Translations under genes and position numbers: made by a program | DNA from: an uncultured Sulfolobales archaeon | GTDB taxonomy: Archaea; Thermoproteota; Thermoprotei_A; Sulfolobales; Acidilobaceae | Reading direction: 5' to 3' | Assembly (NCBI GenBank): GCA_937921695.1 | Contig: CAKZTZ010000025.1 | Coordinates: 1-39,650, forward strand | DNA length: 39,650 bases | The notes under the pieces: generated by a model | The model's input: only the letters and a program-made list of their open reading frames with translations | Databases searched by the model: none | What the model was told of the DNA's origin: nothing | In this document: positions 9,107 to 17,504 of the stretch, one piece after another | Layout of the letters: the number at the start of each line of letters is the position of its first letter | Numbering within the stretch: the stretch's first letter is position 1

Positions 9107-9796
9107 ATGACAGCGAAACTACAAGAGTTTAAAACTAAAATAATAGAACTTCTAAAGAAAGACGAAGAATTCCGCTACACCATAGCAGGACTAATAGGAA
9201 TGGAAGAAATACTGAGAAGGCTAGATAGAAACGAGAAAGAACTAGTAAAACTAAGAGAAGACATGAAAGAAGGATTCGCTAGACATGGTGAAGAGCTAAA
9301 GAAACTCTGGGAGGAAGTGAGGATACTAAGAGAAGACATGTATAAAGGATTTGCCAGAACTGATGAAGAGTTAAAGAAACTAAGAGAAGACATGAGGGAG
9401 GAGCTCGCATTTACGAGGAGACATTTAGATGCTTTAGGGGCTCGTTGGGGTTTAATGGCTGAAGAATCTTTCAGGGAGGGTATAAGGGCTCTTATAGAGA
9501 AGGAGTTTGGATGGAAAGTGGAGAAGTGGGTTAGGTTTGATAGTGAGGGTTTCGTTTTTAAGAGGCCTGCAACTATAGAGATTGACTTAGCTATTAGCGA
9601 TGGGAAAATAATATTAATAGAGATTAAGTCGCATGTGGACGATGATGACGTCCATGTTTTCAGCGGGAAAGCAAAATTCTATGAGAAAATCGAGGGTAGA
9701 AAGCCTGACAGGTTGATGATAGTGACACCATATGTTGAAGAGAGTGCTTTAAACGTGGCTAAAGAATGTCAAATAGAAGTGTACACGAAAGTCTAG
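9107..9796 (+). CDS. Coiled-coil protein with PD-(D/E)XK nuclease-like domain (DUF3782-like)
   Basis: 229 residues. Residues 20-105 are a charged coiled coil with an internal repeat (LREDMKEGFARHGEELKKLW, LREDMYKGFARTDEELKKL, LREDMREEL). The C-terminal half has EIDLAISDGKIILIEIKSH, matching the D...ExK core of the PD-(D/E)XK fold, followed by VFSGKAKFYEK. This architecture is common in thermophilic archaea, often as multi-copy families, and is annotated DUF3782 or restriction-endonuclease-like. Nuclease activity is possible but unproven. ATG start after AGAGGGGG. Base use in the first third is more A-rich than in adjacent genes, compatible with transfer. Its end is followed directly by an IS right-end relic. 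Confidence 0.8.
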   Translation: MTAKLQEFKTKIIELLKKDEEFRYTIAGLIGMEEILRRLDRNEKELVKLREDMKEGFARHGEELKKLWEEVRILREDMYKGFARTDEELKKLREDMREELAFTRRHLDALGARWGLMAEESFREGIRALIEKEFGWKVEKWVRFDSEGFVFKRPATIEIDLAISDGKIILIEIKSHVDDDDVHVFSGKAKFYEKIEGRKPDRLMIVTPYVEESALNVAKECQIEVYTKV

Positions 9797-9850
9797 CCCC
9801 CGTTTGTCCCTGGATTCAAATAGCTAGGATCCAGGGGCGGGTAGCGCATC
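9797..9850 (-). repeat. Solo right-end hairpin relic of an IS200/IS605-type element
   Basis: Read on the minus strand this is CCCCTGGAT, a 13-base loop, then ATCCAGGG and ACAAACGGG. The stem is at least 8 bp and perfect. Nearly the same arrangement (CCCCTGGAT, loop, ATCCGGGG, ACAGACGG) occurs at about 27940-27972, directly behind a decayed tnpB 3' end. That second context is why this copy is read as a solo element end. It could alternatively act as a terminator for the preceding gene. Confidence 0.5.
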
Positions 9851-9921
9851 TATATAGTTAGGGGTTAACTTTTCCTACACAATGGTGTTAAATCTTAAGT
9901 TCTGGTTGAGCCTCATATATA

Positions 9922-10434
9922 ATGGTGGCTTCTTTGAACGGCAGTGTTAGAGTTAATATTAAGGAGAAAGGCGTAATACCGAGCCCCCTCCTGGAGGATT
10001 TTCTATCTATACACCCAGCTATAGACGTGGAGGATGGGCATATAATTTGTCATCATTCGAGCTTATCCCTCCTAGTGGCGGAGTCTTCTGAGGGCCCCGT
10101 GCCTTTGATAGTTTTGAGCGACTGCCTCTATATTACTGCAGGAGAGGAGTATGTGAGGAGGCTAGCTGGCGCAGCCTCTTCGGAGAGTAGCGAAGTTATA
10201 GTGAAGATGGGGAGGACTATAGTTGTGGGATCCACGGAAATATATAACCCAGACGTTCTCGAACTGTTAAGCGTAGAGGAAGGGGTTAACTTGAAACTAT
10301 ATGATGTCAACGTTGAAGGTTTAGGGAAAGCCATAGTAGTCACATTAAAAGGGGGGAGGTACGGGGACGGCATAGCGTTAATAGCTACCAACTGTAGAGT
10401 AAGGAGTGAAAAGAGGGACGCCCTACACTATTGA
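9922..10434 (+). CDS. Hypothetical protein
   Basis: 170 residues, not recognised. Alternating beta strands and short helices (IDVEDGHIICHHSSLSLLVAE, VPLIVLSDCLYITAGEEYVRRL, GKAIVVTLKGGRYGDGIALIA). No signal peptide or membrane segment, and cysteines are scattered without a zinc pattern. ATG start at 9922; a TTAAATCTTAAG block about 30 bases upstream may be a promoter, which would leave a very short leader. The last 7 bases overlap the convergent serK end. Reasonable codon use and length support a real gene; no function can be offered. Confidence 0.6.
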   Translation: MVASLNGSVRVNIKEKGVIPSPLLEDFLSIHPAIDVEDGHIICHHSSLSLLVAESSEGPVPLIVLSDCLYITAGEEYVRRLAGAASSESSEVIVKMGRTIVVGSTEIYNPDVLELLSVEEGVNLKLYDVNVEGLGKAIVVTLKGGRYGDGIALIATNCRVRSEKRDALHY

Positions 10435-11063
10435 AGCTTGGAAAGCCTCACATTCAACTCCACCCTCTTGAGCACAGTGATATGCCTCGTAGTTTTCGGG
10501 GGGAAGAGTTCCCCGCTTAAAGCTGCTTTAACAACTTCAGTTTTACCGATCCTAGGCGGGATTACTATGAGGGAGTTGGGGGCTTTCCTGGGTTTCGCTA
10601 CTCTAAACTTAACGGTTATGTGGGGGGAGAGTTCAAGGGTCTCTAGAGCTCTATAAGCGTTTCCCCCTAGTTTTTCGTCTATTTCAATAGTTGGGGGGTC
10701 GTGGTCTACTATTGAGATTGAAGTTCCGAAGATTTTCTTGAGATCTCCTAGGATAGTGTTCTTATTAATGTCTTTTATTTCATAAACCCTCACCCACCTA
10801 TCTACAACTATATTACTGTCTTTATAGTCGACTAAAATAGCTAAGGCTTTTCTAGCTTCAAGCTTCTTTAGAGCTTCCAGTCTATGGGTTCCATCTATTA
10901 CTGTGAACGTCCTATTGTCAACTATTAGGGGCCTCCTTAAAACCCCACTTTTAACGATAGAGTTTAATATTGCATTAGCCCTTTCAGGGATGTATTTTTC
11001 ATGGGGTTTAAGTTCCCTGATATCTACTAGGGCTATCTCTATTTTAAGCTTACCGTATATCAT
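10428..11063 (-). CDS. serK: Free-serine kinase SerK-like (ParB/sulfiredoxin fold)
   Basis: 211 residues. SerK phosphorylates free L-serine to O-phospho-L-serine; the Thermococcus enzyme uses ADP. The ParB-like core shows VDIRELKPHEKYI with the catalytic-region glutamate (Glu22), then VIDGTHRLEALKKL (DGxHR at about 57-61). The C-terminus GELFPPKTTRHITVLKRVELNVRL closely matches the SPKTTRH ending of known SerK, which generic ParB proteins lack. ATG start 17 bases after the trpB2 stop in the same direction, so the two form an operon. The residue after DG is Thr, where Thermococcus has His. Whether ADP or ATP is the donor cannot be told here. Confidence 0.82.
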   Translation of the reverse strand: MIYGKLKIEIALVDIRELKPHEKYIPERANAILNSIVKSGVLRRPLIVDNRTFTVIDGTHRLEALKKLEARKALAILVDYKDSNIVVDRWVRVYEIKDINKNTILGDLKKIFGTSISIVDHDPPTIEIDEKLGGNAYRALETLELSPHITVKFRVAKPRKAPNSLIVIPPRIGKTEVVKAALSGELFPPKTTRHITVLKRVELNVRLSKLQ

Positions 11064-11080
11064 GGCTTTAGAGGGACCTC

Positions 11081-12484
11081 CTAGGGGTTTACCCGCGGTA
11101 TATAAGAGATGTCTATATTTTCAGGCTCATAGTCTTTTAGTTTACCTTCAAGATACTCCATGTAGCCCTGGAGGTCTAGGAGGCCGTGGCCGCTGAGATT
11201 AAATAATATTATTTTAGTGTCGCCGCTCTTCTTAGCCTCTAAAGCTATGTCTATCGCAGCTTTAACAGCGTGAGCGCTTTCAGGCGCCGGGACTATGCCC
11301 TCAACTTTCGAGAATAAAGCTCCTGCAGCGAACACCTCACTCTGATGGTATGCTCTAGCCTCTATGAGGCCCTCGTTTACTAAAAGACTTAGTGTAGGGG
11401 CGTCACCATGGTATCTGAGTCCTCCAGCGTGTATAGGTGGAACTCTATACTTGTGGCCTACGGTATACATTTTAAGTAAGGGTGTTAAGCCTGCAGTATC
11501 TCCATAGTCGTAAGTGTAAACTCCCCGGGTCAGAGAAGGGCAAGCTCTGGGCTCTACAGCTATGAACTTCATGTCACTCTTCTTACCTGAGAGTTTAAAC
11601 CTCATGAGCGGGTAAGCTAGGCCTGCAAAGTTTGAGCCCCCTCCCACACAGCCTATAACGTAGTCTGGGAGTTCCTCTCCAAGCTCTTCAAGCTGCTTGA
11701 AAGCCTCCAACCCTATAATAGTCTGGTGTAAAAGCACGTGGTTGAGAACGCTGCCAAGACTATACCTAGCCCTCTCATATGATAAAACATCCTCGATAGC
11801 CTCAGATATAGCTATTCCAAGGCTTCCAGGATGCTCGGGCTCCCTCTCTAAAATAGATCTCCCAGCATTAGTCAGCTTAGAAGGGCTAGGCACCACTTCA
11901 GCCCCATAAAGTTCCATTAAAACCCTCCTATAAGGCTTCTGCTCATAGCTCGACCTAACCATGAAAACCCTAACCTTCAACTTAAACAAAGCACCAGCAA
12001 GAGATAAGGCCGAACCCCACTGTCCAGCCCCGGTCTCCGTAGAAAGCCTCTCAACACCCTCAACCATATTATAGTATGCTTGAGCTATAGCAGTGTTAAC
12101 TTTATGACTCCCAGTAGGTAGGACTCCCTCAAACTTATAATATATTCTAGCCGGGGTTCCCAGGAGTTCTTCAAGCCTCCTAGCTCTAAATAATGGAGTA
12201 GGCCTCCCCAAGCTTATTAAAACCCCCCTAACCTCATCAGGGATCCTAATGAACCTTTCACCGCTAAACTCTTGGTCTAAGAGGGCTTTAGCGAAAAGCC
12301 TCTCAAACATCTCCCTAGGAGGGACTCTACCATCAGGGAGTAGAGGCGGGGGCAGAGGCTTTGGAAGGTCGGGGACAATATTATACCAGAACTCGGGAAC
12401 TAAGTCCTCAGACTGGGAAGCCCTCCCACGAGAGCCTAAAATCCTAGCCATTGGCTCAACAGGATCACCACATATTATCGCCAC
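11081..12484 (-). CDS. trpB2: Tryptophan synthase beta chain, TrpB2 type
   Basis: 467 residues, longer than TrpB1. The N-terminal [20 protein letters not shown] extension is characteristic of TrpB2. The PLP lysine is in [10 protein letters not shown] (about Lys128), followed by [13 protein letters not shown] and the phosphate-binding GCVGGGSN. TrpB2 enzymes make tryptophan from indole and, in tested Sulfolobus-type members, prefer O-phosphoserine to serine. There is no trpA or other trp gene nearby. The serK-like gene follows by 17 bases, which would supply exactly that substrate. GTG start at 12484; an internal ATG at codon 12 is an alternative. Cytoplasmic PLP enzyme. Confidence 0.92.
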   Translation of the reverse strand: MAIICGDPVEPMARILGSRGRASQSEDLVPEFWYNIVPDLPKPLPPPLLPDGRVPPREMFERLFAKALLDQEFSGERFIRIPDEVRGVLISLGRPTPLFRARRLEELLGTPARIYYKFEGVLPTGSHKVNTAIAQAYYNMVEGVERLSTETGAGQWGSALSLAGALFKLKVRVFMVRSSYEQKPYRRVLMELYGAEVVPSPSKLTNAGRSILEREPEHPGSLGIAISEAIEDVLSYERARYSLGSVLNHVLLHQTIIGLEAFKQLEELGEELPDYVIGCVGGGSNFAGLAYPLMRFKLSGKKSDMKFIAVEPRACPSLTRGVYTYDYGDTAGLTPLLKMYTVGHKYRVPPIHAGGLRYHGDAPTLSLLVNEGLIEARAYHQSEVFAAGALFSKVEGIVPAPESAHAVKAAIDIALEAKKSGDTKIILFNLSGHGLLDLQGYMEYLEGKLKDYEPENIDISYIPRVNP

Positions 12485-12574
12485 TTTGGCATATAAAAGC
12501 TTTACTATATATTTAACATTTGAGAACAGTGGAAACTATAAGCTTGAACACTTAGATTCATAAGGGGGTTTGTA

Positions 12575-13120
12575 TTGAGCTGTTGGATATTATTCGTGGA
12601 TCTCGATGGGACTCTCTGGGACAACCTAGACATATCTATGCTCGACCCTCCCTTTAGGAGGGTTTCGGAAGACGTTATAGTTGACAGTAGGGGTGTTAGG
12701 GTTAAACTTTTTGTTGACATGGTTAAGCTAGTGGAGAAAGCTAAACAGTGTGGGGCTTTTGTTTCAGCCTTAAGCTGGAATGTGAGGGAGAACGCTATAG
12801 GAGCTTTAGAGGCGTTTAACGTGATCAATTTATTTGATTATCTAGGAATAGAGCCCCACCCAGATAAGGGTCTTATAGCTTTAGAAGCTCTCCGGGAAGC
12901 TTCGAGGAGAGGGTGTGTAGAGCCTTGCGCCATCATATATGTTGATGATAGAGATATACATTTGAGGAGTATGAGGGATAGGCTGGGGGGCTCCTTCGCA
13001 TTCCTCAGAGCTTGGAGGGATTTTAAGAATCTAGATGAAGCCTTGGAGGTCTTGAGTAAGTTGCTTGCAAATAATTGTCCGAGCGTTCAAACATTGGACT
13101 GCAAGGATTTAAATGTTTGA
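12575..13120 (+). CDS. HAD phosphatase, MDP-1-like
   Basis: 181 residues. HAD motif I is FVDLDGTLWDN at residues 7-17, motif II the Ser in SALSWN, motif III/IV YVDDRDIH near residue 125. The DPPFRR segment after motif I followed by DSRGVRVKLF matches magnesium-dependent phosphatase-1, which has no cap domain. Likely a small-molecule or protein-tyrosine phosphatase or a protein-repair enzyme; substrate unknown. TTG start after AGGGGG. Divergent from trpB2, 90 bases away, so a shared intergenic promoter region is possible but a functional link is not shown. Confidence 0.82.
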   Translation: MSCWILFVDLDGTLWDNLDISMLDPPFRRVSEDVIVDSRGVRVKLFVDMVKLVEKAKQCGAFVSALSWNVRENAIGALEAFNVINLFDYLGIEPHPDKGLIALEALREASRRGCVEPCAIIYVDDRDIHLRSMRDRLGGSFAFLRAWRDFKNLDEALEVLSKLLANNCPSVQTLDCKDLNV

Positions 13121-13172
13121 GTTAGAAACCTATTACCCCCCTAACCTACATAGTCGGGGATCACGTTACTCT

Positions 13173-13661
13173 CTACTTGACGTGAAACACGTTCACTCCA
13201 TAAGGCTCTCTAGCTAGAGTTTTAACCACTTTCTCAGAGTCGTCGTAGATAGCTTCAATCTTATATTTCCTCGCGAGCCCCCTCAATATTTCAAGCTTAT
13301 ACGTGTGCTCCTCCCTATAGTCCCCGGGCCTCCTCAATATTACTCCTGATACTACCTTATCTAAACCCATATCCCTCAACTGGCTCCAAGTTTCCGCCTC
13401 CATAGCCTTACTCCTCCCAGAAACTACTATAACCTTATACCCCCTCTTAGCATAGTCCAAGGCGAGAGAAACATATTCAAAGCGGGGCTTGTCGAGATAA
13501 AGGTATTTAGAGCTGAGAAAACACCTCCAGAAAAGCATCCTCCTATAACCCCTAACACCCTCAAGACTCTCAAGCCCCACCTCTTCAAGGCAAGCCCTAA
13601 ACCTAGCACTACTATCAACAAGAACACCATCAATATCGAAAACAACAACCGACTCCAGCAA
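13173..13661 (-). CDS. HAD-superfamily phosphatase (class III-like)
   Basis: 162 residues. Motif I VVFDIDGVLVDSSARF starts at residue 6; motif II is the Ser/Thr region VVSGRSKAME, and the acidic motif IV is IYDDSEKVVKTL near the C-terminus. The layout, with a short insertion instead of a large cap, resembles the polynucleotide kinase 3'-phosphatase and acid-phosphatase branches of HAD. TTG start, with an A/C-rich + strand flank as for other minus-strand gene starts here. Convergent with the MDP-1-like gene. The exact substrate is unknown. Confidence 0.8.
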   Translation of the reverse strand: MLESVVVFDIDGVLVDSSARFRACLEEVGLESLEGVRGYRRMLFWRCFLSSKYLYLDKPRFEYVSLALDYAKRGYKVIVVSGRSKAMEAETWSQLRDMGLDKVVSGVILRRPGDYREEHTYKLEILRGLARKYKIEAIYDDSEKVVKTLAREPYGVNVFHVK

Positions 13662-13731
13662 GGAACCCCCAAGAAACCAGAGGAACTTGTAAAGCTTATA
13701 ACACCTCCACGAAAAGAAAAACCCGGGAGAA

Positions 13732-13807
13732 GGGCCCGTAGTCTAGCGGTTAGGACGCCGCCCTTACACGGCGGAGGTCCGGGGTTCGAATCCCCGCGGG
13801 CCCACCA
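13732..13807 (+). tRNA. tRNA-Val (TAC)
   Basis: Acceptor GGGCCCG/CGGGCCC, D arm GTCTAGCGGTTAGGAC, anticodon arm CCGCC-CTTACAC-GGCGG with anticodon TAC, T arm CGGGG-TTCGAAT-CCCCG, discriminator A and encoded CCA. 73 bases plus CCA, no intron. TATA-like AAAGCTTATAAC at about 13691-13702 lies some 30-40 bases upstream. Confidence 0.96.
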
Positions 13808-14510
13808 CCAAACACTATCCCATATACTTGTTATTCAAGTAGTGCTCCTCGAAGAAGTGTTTAATAGGGGTTTCAGAAGGGTTGCGGGCTCTGTGGATAG
13901 TCGGTCTTCACTATTCAGCGTCGCTCCACCCTCTTCACAGCCTAGATGTATTCTTGTTCTTTAGAAGTTTAATAGTTTAGCTATGTAAACAGTGGAAGAA
14001 ATCCTTTAAATAAATTTAATTATAGTGTTCCGAGCGTTATTTGCCTTTCTTTTTCTCCGAGCCTCCTGCTTCCTGCTTCTTCTTAGCTCCACATCTTCCC
14101 GGCATCACTGTTCACCGCTACCTTTATGTTTTTGTTTAGGCTTATAAGGTGTGGAGGCTATAGATACACAGTACTATATGGCTCGGACATCGTCTGCCAG
14201 GGCTCTCGTCTACCTGGTTTTATGCCTTTCTATTCCCTTTAGGGAGTTTCCGTTTAATATTCCTCATTGGAGTCTCGTCATCGCCCTATGTCGACATCCC
14301 TTGTGGGAGCAAATCCTCTCTACTTTCTATCCTCCAGTGTTTATAAACTTTGCTTATCATGGCTTCTATTCTAGGCTTTCATCTAGGGTATTTGGGAGGT
14401 TCGTAGTCCTTAACTCCGGATGGTGTCATCAGATCCTCGGTCATCAGTGTAGGCACACTTTCCTAGGGCTCCCACCCGTCATTTAAGTTTTATGGTGAGA
14501 ATGGATGGTT
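13808..14510. other. 700-base gap between tRNA-Val and a CAT tRNA
   Basis: No ordinary gene is supported. A long + frame at 14151-14486 lacks family resemblance and has no ribosome-binding site. Two promoter-like TATA boxes point leftward (minus-strand TTTATAAAC at about 14338-14346 and CCTTATAAGCC at about 14139-14149). The second precedes a 22-codon frame (14037-14105). The stretch behind the first TATA, about 14150-14320, could hold an RNA gene but shows no motif I can name. Confidence 0.4.
14037..14105 (-). CDS. Candidate 22-residue basic microprotein
   Basis: ATG at 14103-14105 opens a 22-codon frame ending in TAA: MPGRCGAKKKQEAGGSEKK and three more residues. Eight of 22 residues are lysine or arginine. 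GGTGAAC lies about eight bases upstream and a clean TATA box (CCTTATAAGCC) about 40 bases upstream, which would put the transcript start about 15 bases before the ATG. It may be a real small basic protein, the decayed stub of a longer one, or chance. Homology is not recognised. Confidence 0.3.
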   Translation of the reverse strand: MPGRCGAKKKQEAGGSEKKKGK

Positions 14511-14587
<77 letters not shown>

Positions 14588-14629
14588 TCCCATATGTCTT
14601 TTAATTGTCTGGGAGTTTAATAGTTTTCC

Positions 14630-15877
14630 CTAGACTTTCCAGCTTTGTAGGTATTCTTTTTGTGTTTGTGTAAGCTCGTCTATCTCTATTCCCATAGTTT
14701 CTAGTTTTAGTTTTGCTATGGTCTCATCTATTTCCTGTGGGACGTCGTAGACTTTGGGGTGTAGTTTTCCTTTATTCACTGCTATATATAGTACTGATAG
14801 GGCTTGGTTTGAGAAGCTCATATCCATTACTTCGCTCGGGTGGCCTTCAGCTGCTACTAGGTTTACTAGCCTCCCCTCAGCTAGGAGGTATAGTTTCCTA
14901 CCGTCTGGTAGTATATATTCTTCGACGTAGGGTCTCACCGCCTTCTTGGAAACCGCTATTTTGTTTAAGTCTTCAACACTCACTTCTACGTTGAAGTGGC
15001 CTGCGTTAGCTAGTATAGCCCCGTCTTTCATTAACACCATATGCTCCCCCCTTATAACATCCCTGTTCCCTGTTGCTGTAATGAAAATGTCGCCTAGCTT
15101 AGCTGCTTTAACCATAGATGTTACCTCGAAACCATCCATTACAGCTTCGAGAGCTTTAACAGGGTCTACCTCAGTGACTATAACCCTAGCCCCCATACCT
15201 CTCAGCCTCATAGCAACACCTTTCCCAACCCAGCCGTAGCCCGCTACTACAACAGTTTTGCCGGCCATCAACACGTTGGTGGCCCTCAATATGCCGTCCA
15301 CAGTGCTCTGCCCTGTTCCATACCTGTTATCGAACATGTATTTTGTCCTAGCATTGTTAACAGCGATAACAGGGTAGAGGAGCCCCCCGGCTTTCTCCAT
15401 AGCCTTAAGCCTTATAACCCCCGTAGTTGTCTCCTCAGTCCCGCCCCACACTCTCACAGCCTTATCTCGGAGCTCTTCGTGGAGGGTCACGTGGAGGTCC
15501 CCGCCGTCATCCATCACTATGTCCGGCCCCTCAGAGCCTACCCTCCTAATAGCCCAGAAATACTCCTCAGAGCTCATGCCTTTCCAAGCGTAAACATTCA
15601 CACCCTCACTAGCTAGCGCAGCGGCTACATCATCCTGTGTTGAGAGGGGGTTGCAGGGAGCTAGGTGCACTTCAGCCCCCCAAACTTTAAGAGTCCTTAC
15701 AAGGACCGCGGTTTCCTTAGTGACGTGGAGGCTGGCTGAGATCTTGACGCCTTTCAAAGGCTCGCCCACCCTATAGAGCTCCCTGAGTTTTAAGAGGACT
15801 GGCATGTGCCTCTCAGCCCACCCTATCTGGGCTGCGCCGCTAGGCGCTAGGCTCATATCTCTAACCTTATACCCCAA
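14630..15877 (-). CDS. ahcY: S-adenosylhomocysteine hydrolase
   Basis: About 415 residues. The enzyme splits S-adenosylhomocysteine to adenosine and homocysteine, using tightly bound NAD, and so relieves inhibition of methyltransferases. Visible: substrate-domain signatures [11 protein letters not shown] and [28 protein letters not shown], the NAD site [14 protein letters not shown], and GHFNVEV. The C-terminus is the short archaeal form, without the bacterial insert. The frame opens at GTG 15892, but TTG 15877 gives a family-length N-terminus and follows GGTGGTG by about six bases, so it is preferred. Single-gene unit next to the CAT tRNA. Confidence 0.95.
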   Translation of the reverse strand: MGYKVRDMSLAPSGAAQIGWAERHMPVLLKLRELYRVGEPLKGVKISASLHVTKETAVLVRTLKVWGAEVHLAPCNPLSTQDDVAAALASEGVNVYAWKGMSSEEYFWAIRRVGSEGPDIVMDDGGDLHVTLHEELRDKAVRVWGGTEETTTGVIRLKAMEKAGGLLYPVIAVNNARTKYMFDNRYGTGQSTVDGILRATNVLMAGKTVVVAGYGWVGKGVAMRLRGMGARVIVTEVDPVKALEAVMDGFEVTSMVKAAKLGDIFITATGNRDVIRGEHMVLMKDGAILANAGHFNVEVSVEDLNKIAVSKKAVRPYVEEYILPDGRKLYLLAEGRLVNLVAAEGHPSEVMDMSFSNQALSVLYIAVNKGKLHPKVYDVPQEIDETIAKLKLETMGIEIDELTQTQKEYLQSWKV

Positions 15878-15960
15878 GCTGGAGCACCACACTATGGTTT
15901 AATTGAGGCAACCTTAATAATTAAAACCATTTAAAAACACGTTAGAGTCTGGTGTAGAGT

Positions 15961-16311
15961 TTGGGGAGGCGTAAGAGGAAGAGAGTTAAAGTTAAAAGGG
16001 CGATTCCAAGGCAAATGCTGAGATACTATCAGTGCCCACTATGTGGATCCCTAACTCTAACCGTAGACTTTGAGAAAGGTGATTCAGCCGACGTTAAAAT
16101 AGCTGTGGTAACATGTGGGAGTTGCGGGTTCAACTGTAGGATAAAAGTTAACAAGGTTATTGAGAGGATAGATGTATATAATAGGATCACAGATTTAGCC
16201 TATGAAGGTAGACTGGAGGAAGAGTGTAGAGGAGAAACCGGAGAGGGTGAACAGGGTGGCGTGGAAGGGGAGACTATGGAGTATGATGTTGGAGAAGAGG
16301 AAACAGAGTAG
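15961..16311 (+). CDS. Transcription elongation factor Elf1-like
   Basis: 116 residues. Basic N-terminus MGRRKRKRVKVKRAIPRQ, then a zinc ribbon with CPLC at about 25-28 and CGSC at about 52-55, and a YNRITDLAYEG helix: the Elf1 pattern. The last 35 residues are a very acidic low-complexity tail. Elf1 travels with RNA polymerase and helps it pass obstacles. TTG start at 15961. Its 3' end overlaps the GGGP synthase frame by about 55 bases or more, so the acidic tail and the lipid enzyme's N-terminus share DNA. Confidence 0.88.
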   Translation: MGRRKRKRVKVKRAIPRQMLRYYQCPLCGSLTLTVDFEKGDSADVKIAVVTCGSCGFNCRIKVNKVIERIDVYNRITDLAYEGRLEEECRGETGEGEQGGVEGETMEYDVGEEETE

Positions 16312-17011
16312 ACTACACTTCACACTAGTAGACCCTGATAGGACGAGCCCGCGGGATGTCGAGAAGATAGCTAGGATAGCTAGAGACGCGGGGTCAGACT
16401 TCATACTAGTAGGCGGGAGCCTGGGAGTATCCCCTGAGAGCACTGACGCCGTAATAGAAGCTGTTAAAAAATACGGCATACCAGTAGTAATATTCCCTGG
16501 AGCGCTCAACAACGTTTCTAGAAAAGCTGATGCAGCCCTGTTCCTTAACATTATAAACAGTGACGACCCATACTATCATGGGATAGCCCAGGTTCAGGGG
16601 GCCCTCATAGTTCTCAGCCACAACCTAGAGCCTATACCAACATGCTACGTAATAGTAGGCTATGGGGGTACAGCCGGGTTCATAGTGAGGGCGAGGCCCA
16701 TACCGTATGAGAAGCCGGATCTTATAGCTGCACACTCGCTAGCCTGCGGCATGATGGGGTCTAAAATAATATACCTGGAAGCTGGGAGCGGGGCTCCAAA
16801 ACCCGTGCCTCCCGAAGCTATAACAATGTCTAAAAAGCTTTTAGAAATAGCCGGCATAGAAGCCCTAGTCATAGTAGGTGGAGGTGTTAGGAGCGTGGAG
16901 GCAGCCAAAGCTGTAGCTGAGGCTGGGGCGGACGGGCTTGTAACAGGGACTATAGTGGAGGAGAACCCGGAGATCCTGGCCGACATAGTTAGAGCTTTTA
17001 AGGGCGGCTGA
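16256..17011 (+). CDS. Geranylgeranylglyceryl phosphate synthase
   Basis: About 251 residues. This TIM-barrel prenyltransferase joins glycerol-1-phosphate and geranylgeranyl diphosphate, the first committed step of archaeal ether lipid synthesis. Evidence: LHFTLVDPDRTSPRDVEKIA at the N-terminus, DFILVGGSLGVS, FPGALNNVSRKADAALFLNI, YLEAGSGAPKPVP and the phosphate-binding VGGGVRSVEAA and ADGLVTGTIVEEN. The frame is open from ATG 16202, inside elf1; GTG 16256 follows GAGAGGGTGA by five bases and is preferred. Translationally coupled to elf1. Confidence 0.93.
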   Translation: MAWKGRLWSMMLEKRKQSRLHFTLVDPDRTSPRDVEKIARIARDAGSDFILVGGSLGVSPESTDAVIEAVKKYGIPVVIFPGALNNVSRKADAALFLNIINSDDPYYHGIAQVQGALIVLSHNLEPIPTCYVIVGYGGTAGFIVRARPIPYEKPDLIAAHSLACGMMGSKIIYLEAGSGAPKPVPPEAITMSKKLLEIAGIEALVIVGGGVRSVEAAKAVAEAGADGLVTGTIVEENPEILADIVRAFKGG

Positions 17012-17077
17012 AACACATTCTAAACCTGATAAGACCCGGGGTCCAGTTAAACTTAAGAATCAAAGAGGGCGCGCAGT

Positions 17078-17428
17078 ATGAAGTTTTGCCCAAAATGTGG
17101 TAGCATAATGAAAGGCCCCATAAAGAGCGGGGATAGGCTTAAGTATAAATGCACTAGATGCGGCTACGAAGAGACCGTAACCGACATAGCAAGCCAGCAA
17201 GCCCTAACTTTCAAGAGCGAGGTTAAGAGAAACCCTAAAGACAAACTCCTAATACTAGACAGTAAACAAGCCTTCTCAACAGCTCAAATAGTTAAAGGAA
17301 TAGTCTGCCCAAAATGCGGCCATGAAGAAGCCTTCTTCTGGATGATGCAAACAAGGGCCGCCGACGAGCCCCCCACACGCTTCTACAAGTGCACTAAATG
17401 CGGCCACACCTGGAGAGAATACGCCTAA
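17078..17428 (+). CDS. tfs: Transcription factor S (TFIIS-like cleavage factor)
   Basis: 116 residues, two zinc ribbons: CPKC/CTRC at residues 4-27 and CPKC/CTKC at about 83-110. The second carries TRAADEPPTRFYKC, with the acidic Asp-Glu pair that enters the polymerase active site to trigger RNA cleavage, so this is a functional TFS, not the inactive polymerase subunit-type homologue. ATG start after GAGGGCG. Third gene in elf1-GGGPS-tfs; two of the three act on elongating RNA polymerase. Confidence 0.94.
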   Translation: MKFCPKCGSIMKGPIKSGDRLKYKCTRCGYEETVTDIASQQALTFKSEVKRNPKDKLLILDSKQAFSTAQIVKGIVCPKCGHEEAFFWMMQTRAADEPPTRFYKCTKCGHTWREYA

Positions 17429-17504
17429 AACCCTAAACCTTCATAGAGCTAGGATTCAGACTTCTCCAAGTTCTTCCCAATAAGCATTGTGAGGGTTTGA
17501 GCCT

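Noticed and set aside
14420-14450. Two CTGATGA motifs on the minus strand, 17 bases apart
   Set aside because: The spacing is too short for a box C/D guide, and no D box follows at the right distance.
14151-14486. 111-codon + strand frame between the tRNAs
   Set aside because: No family resemblance, no ribosome-binding site, mixed hydrophobic and aromatic composition typical of chance translation, and opposing promoters on the other strand.
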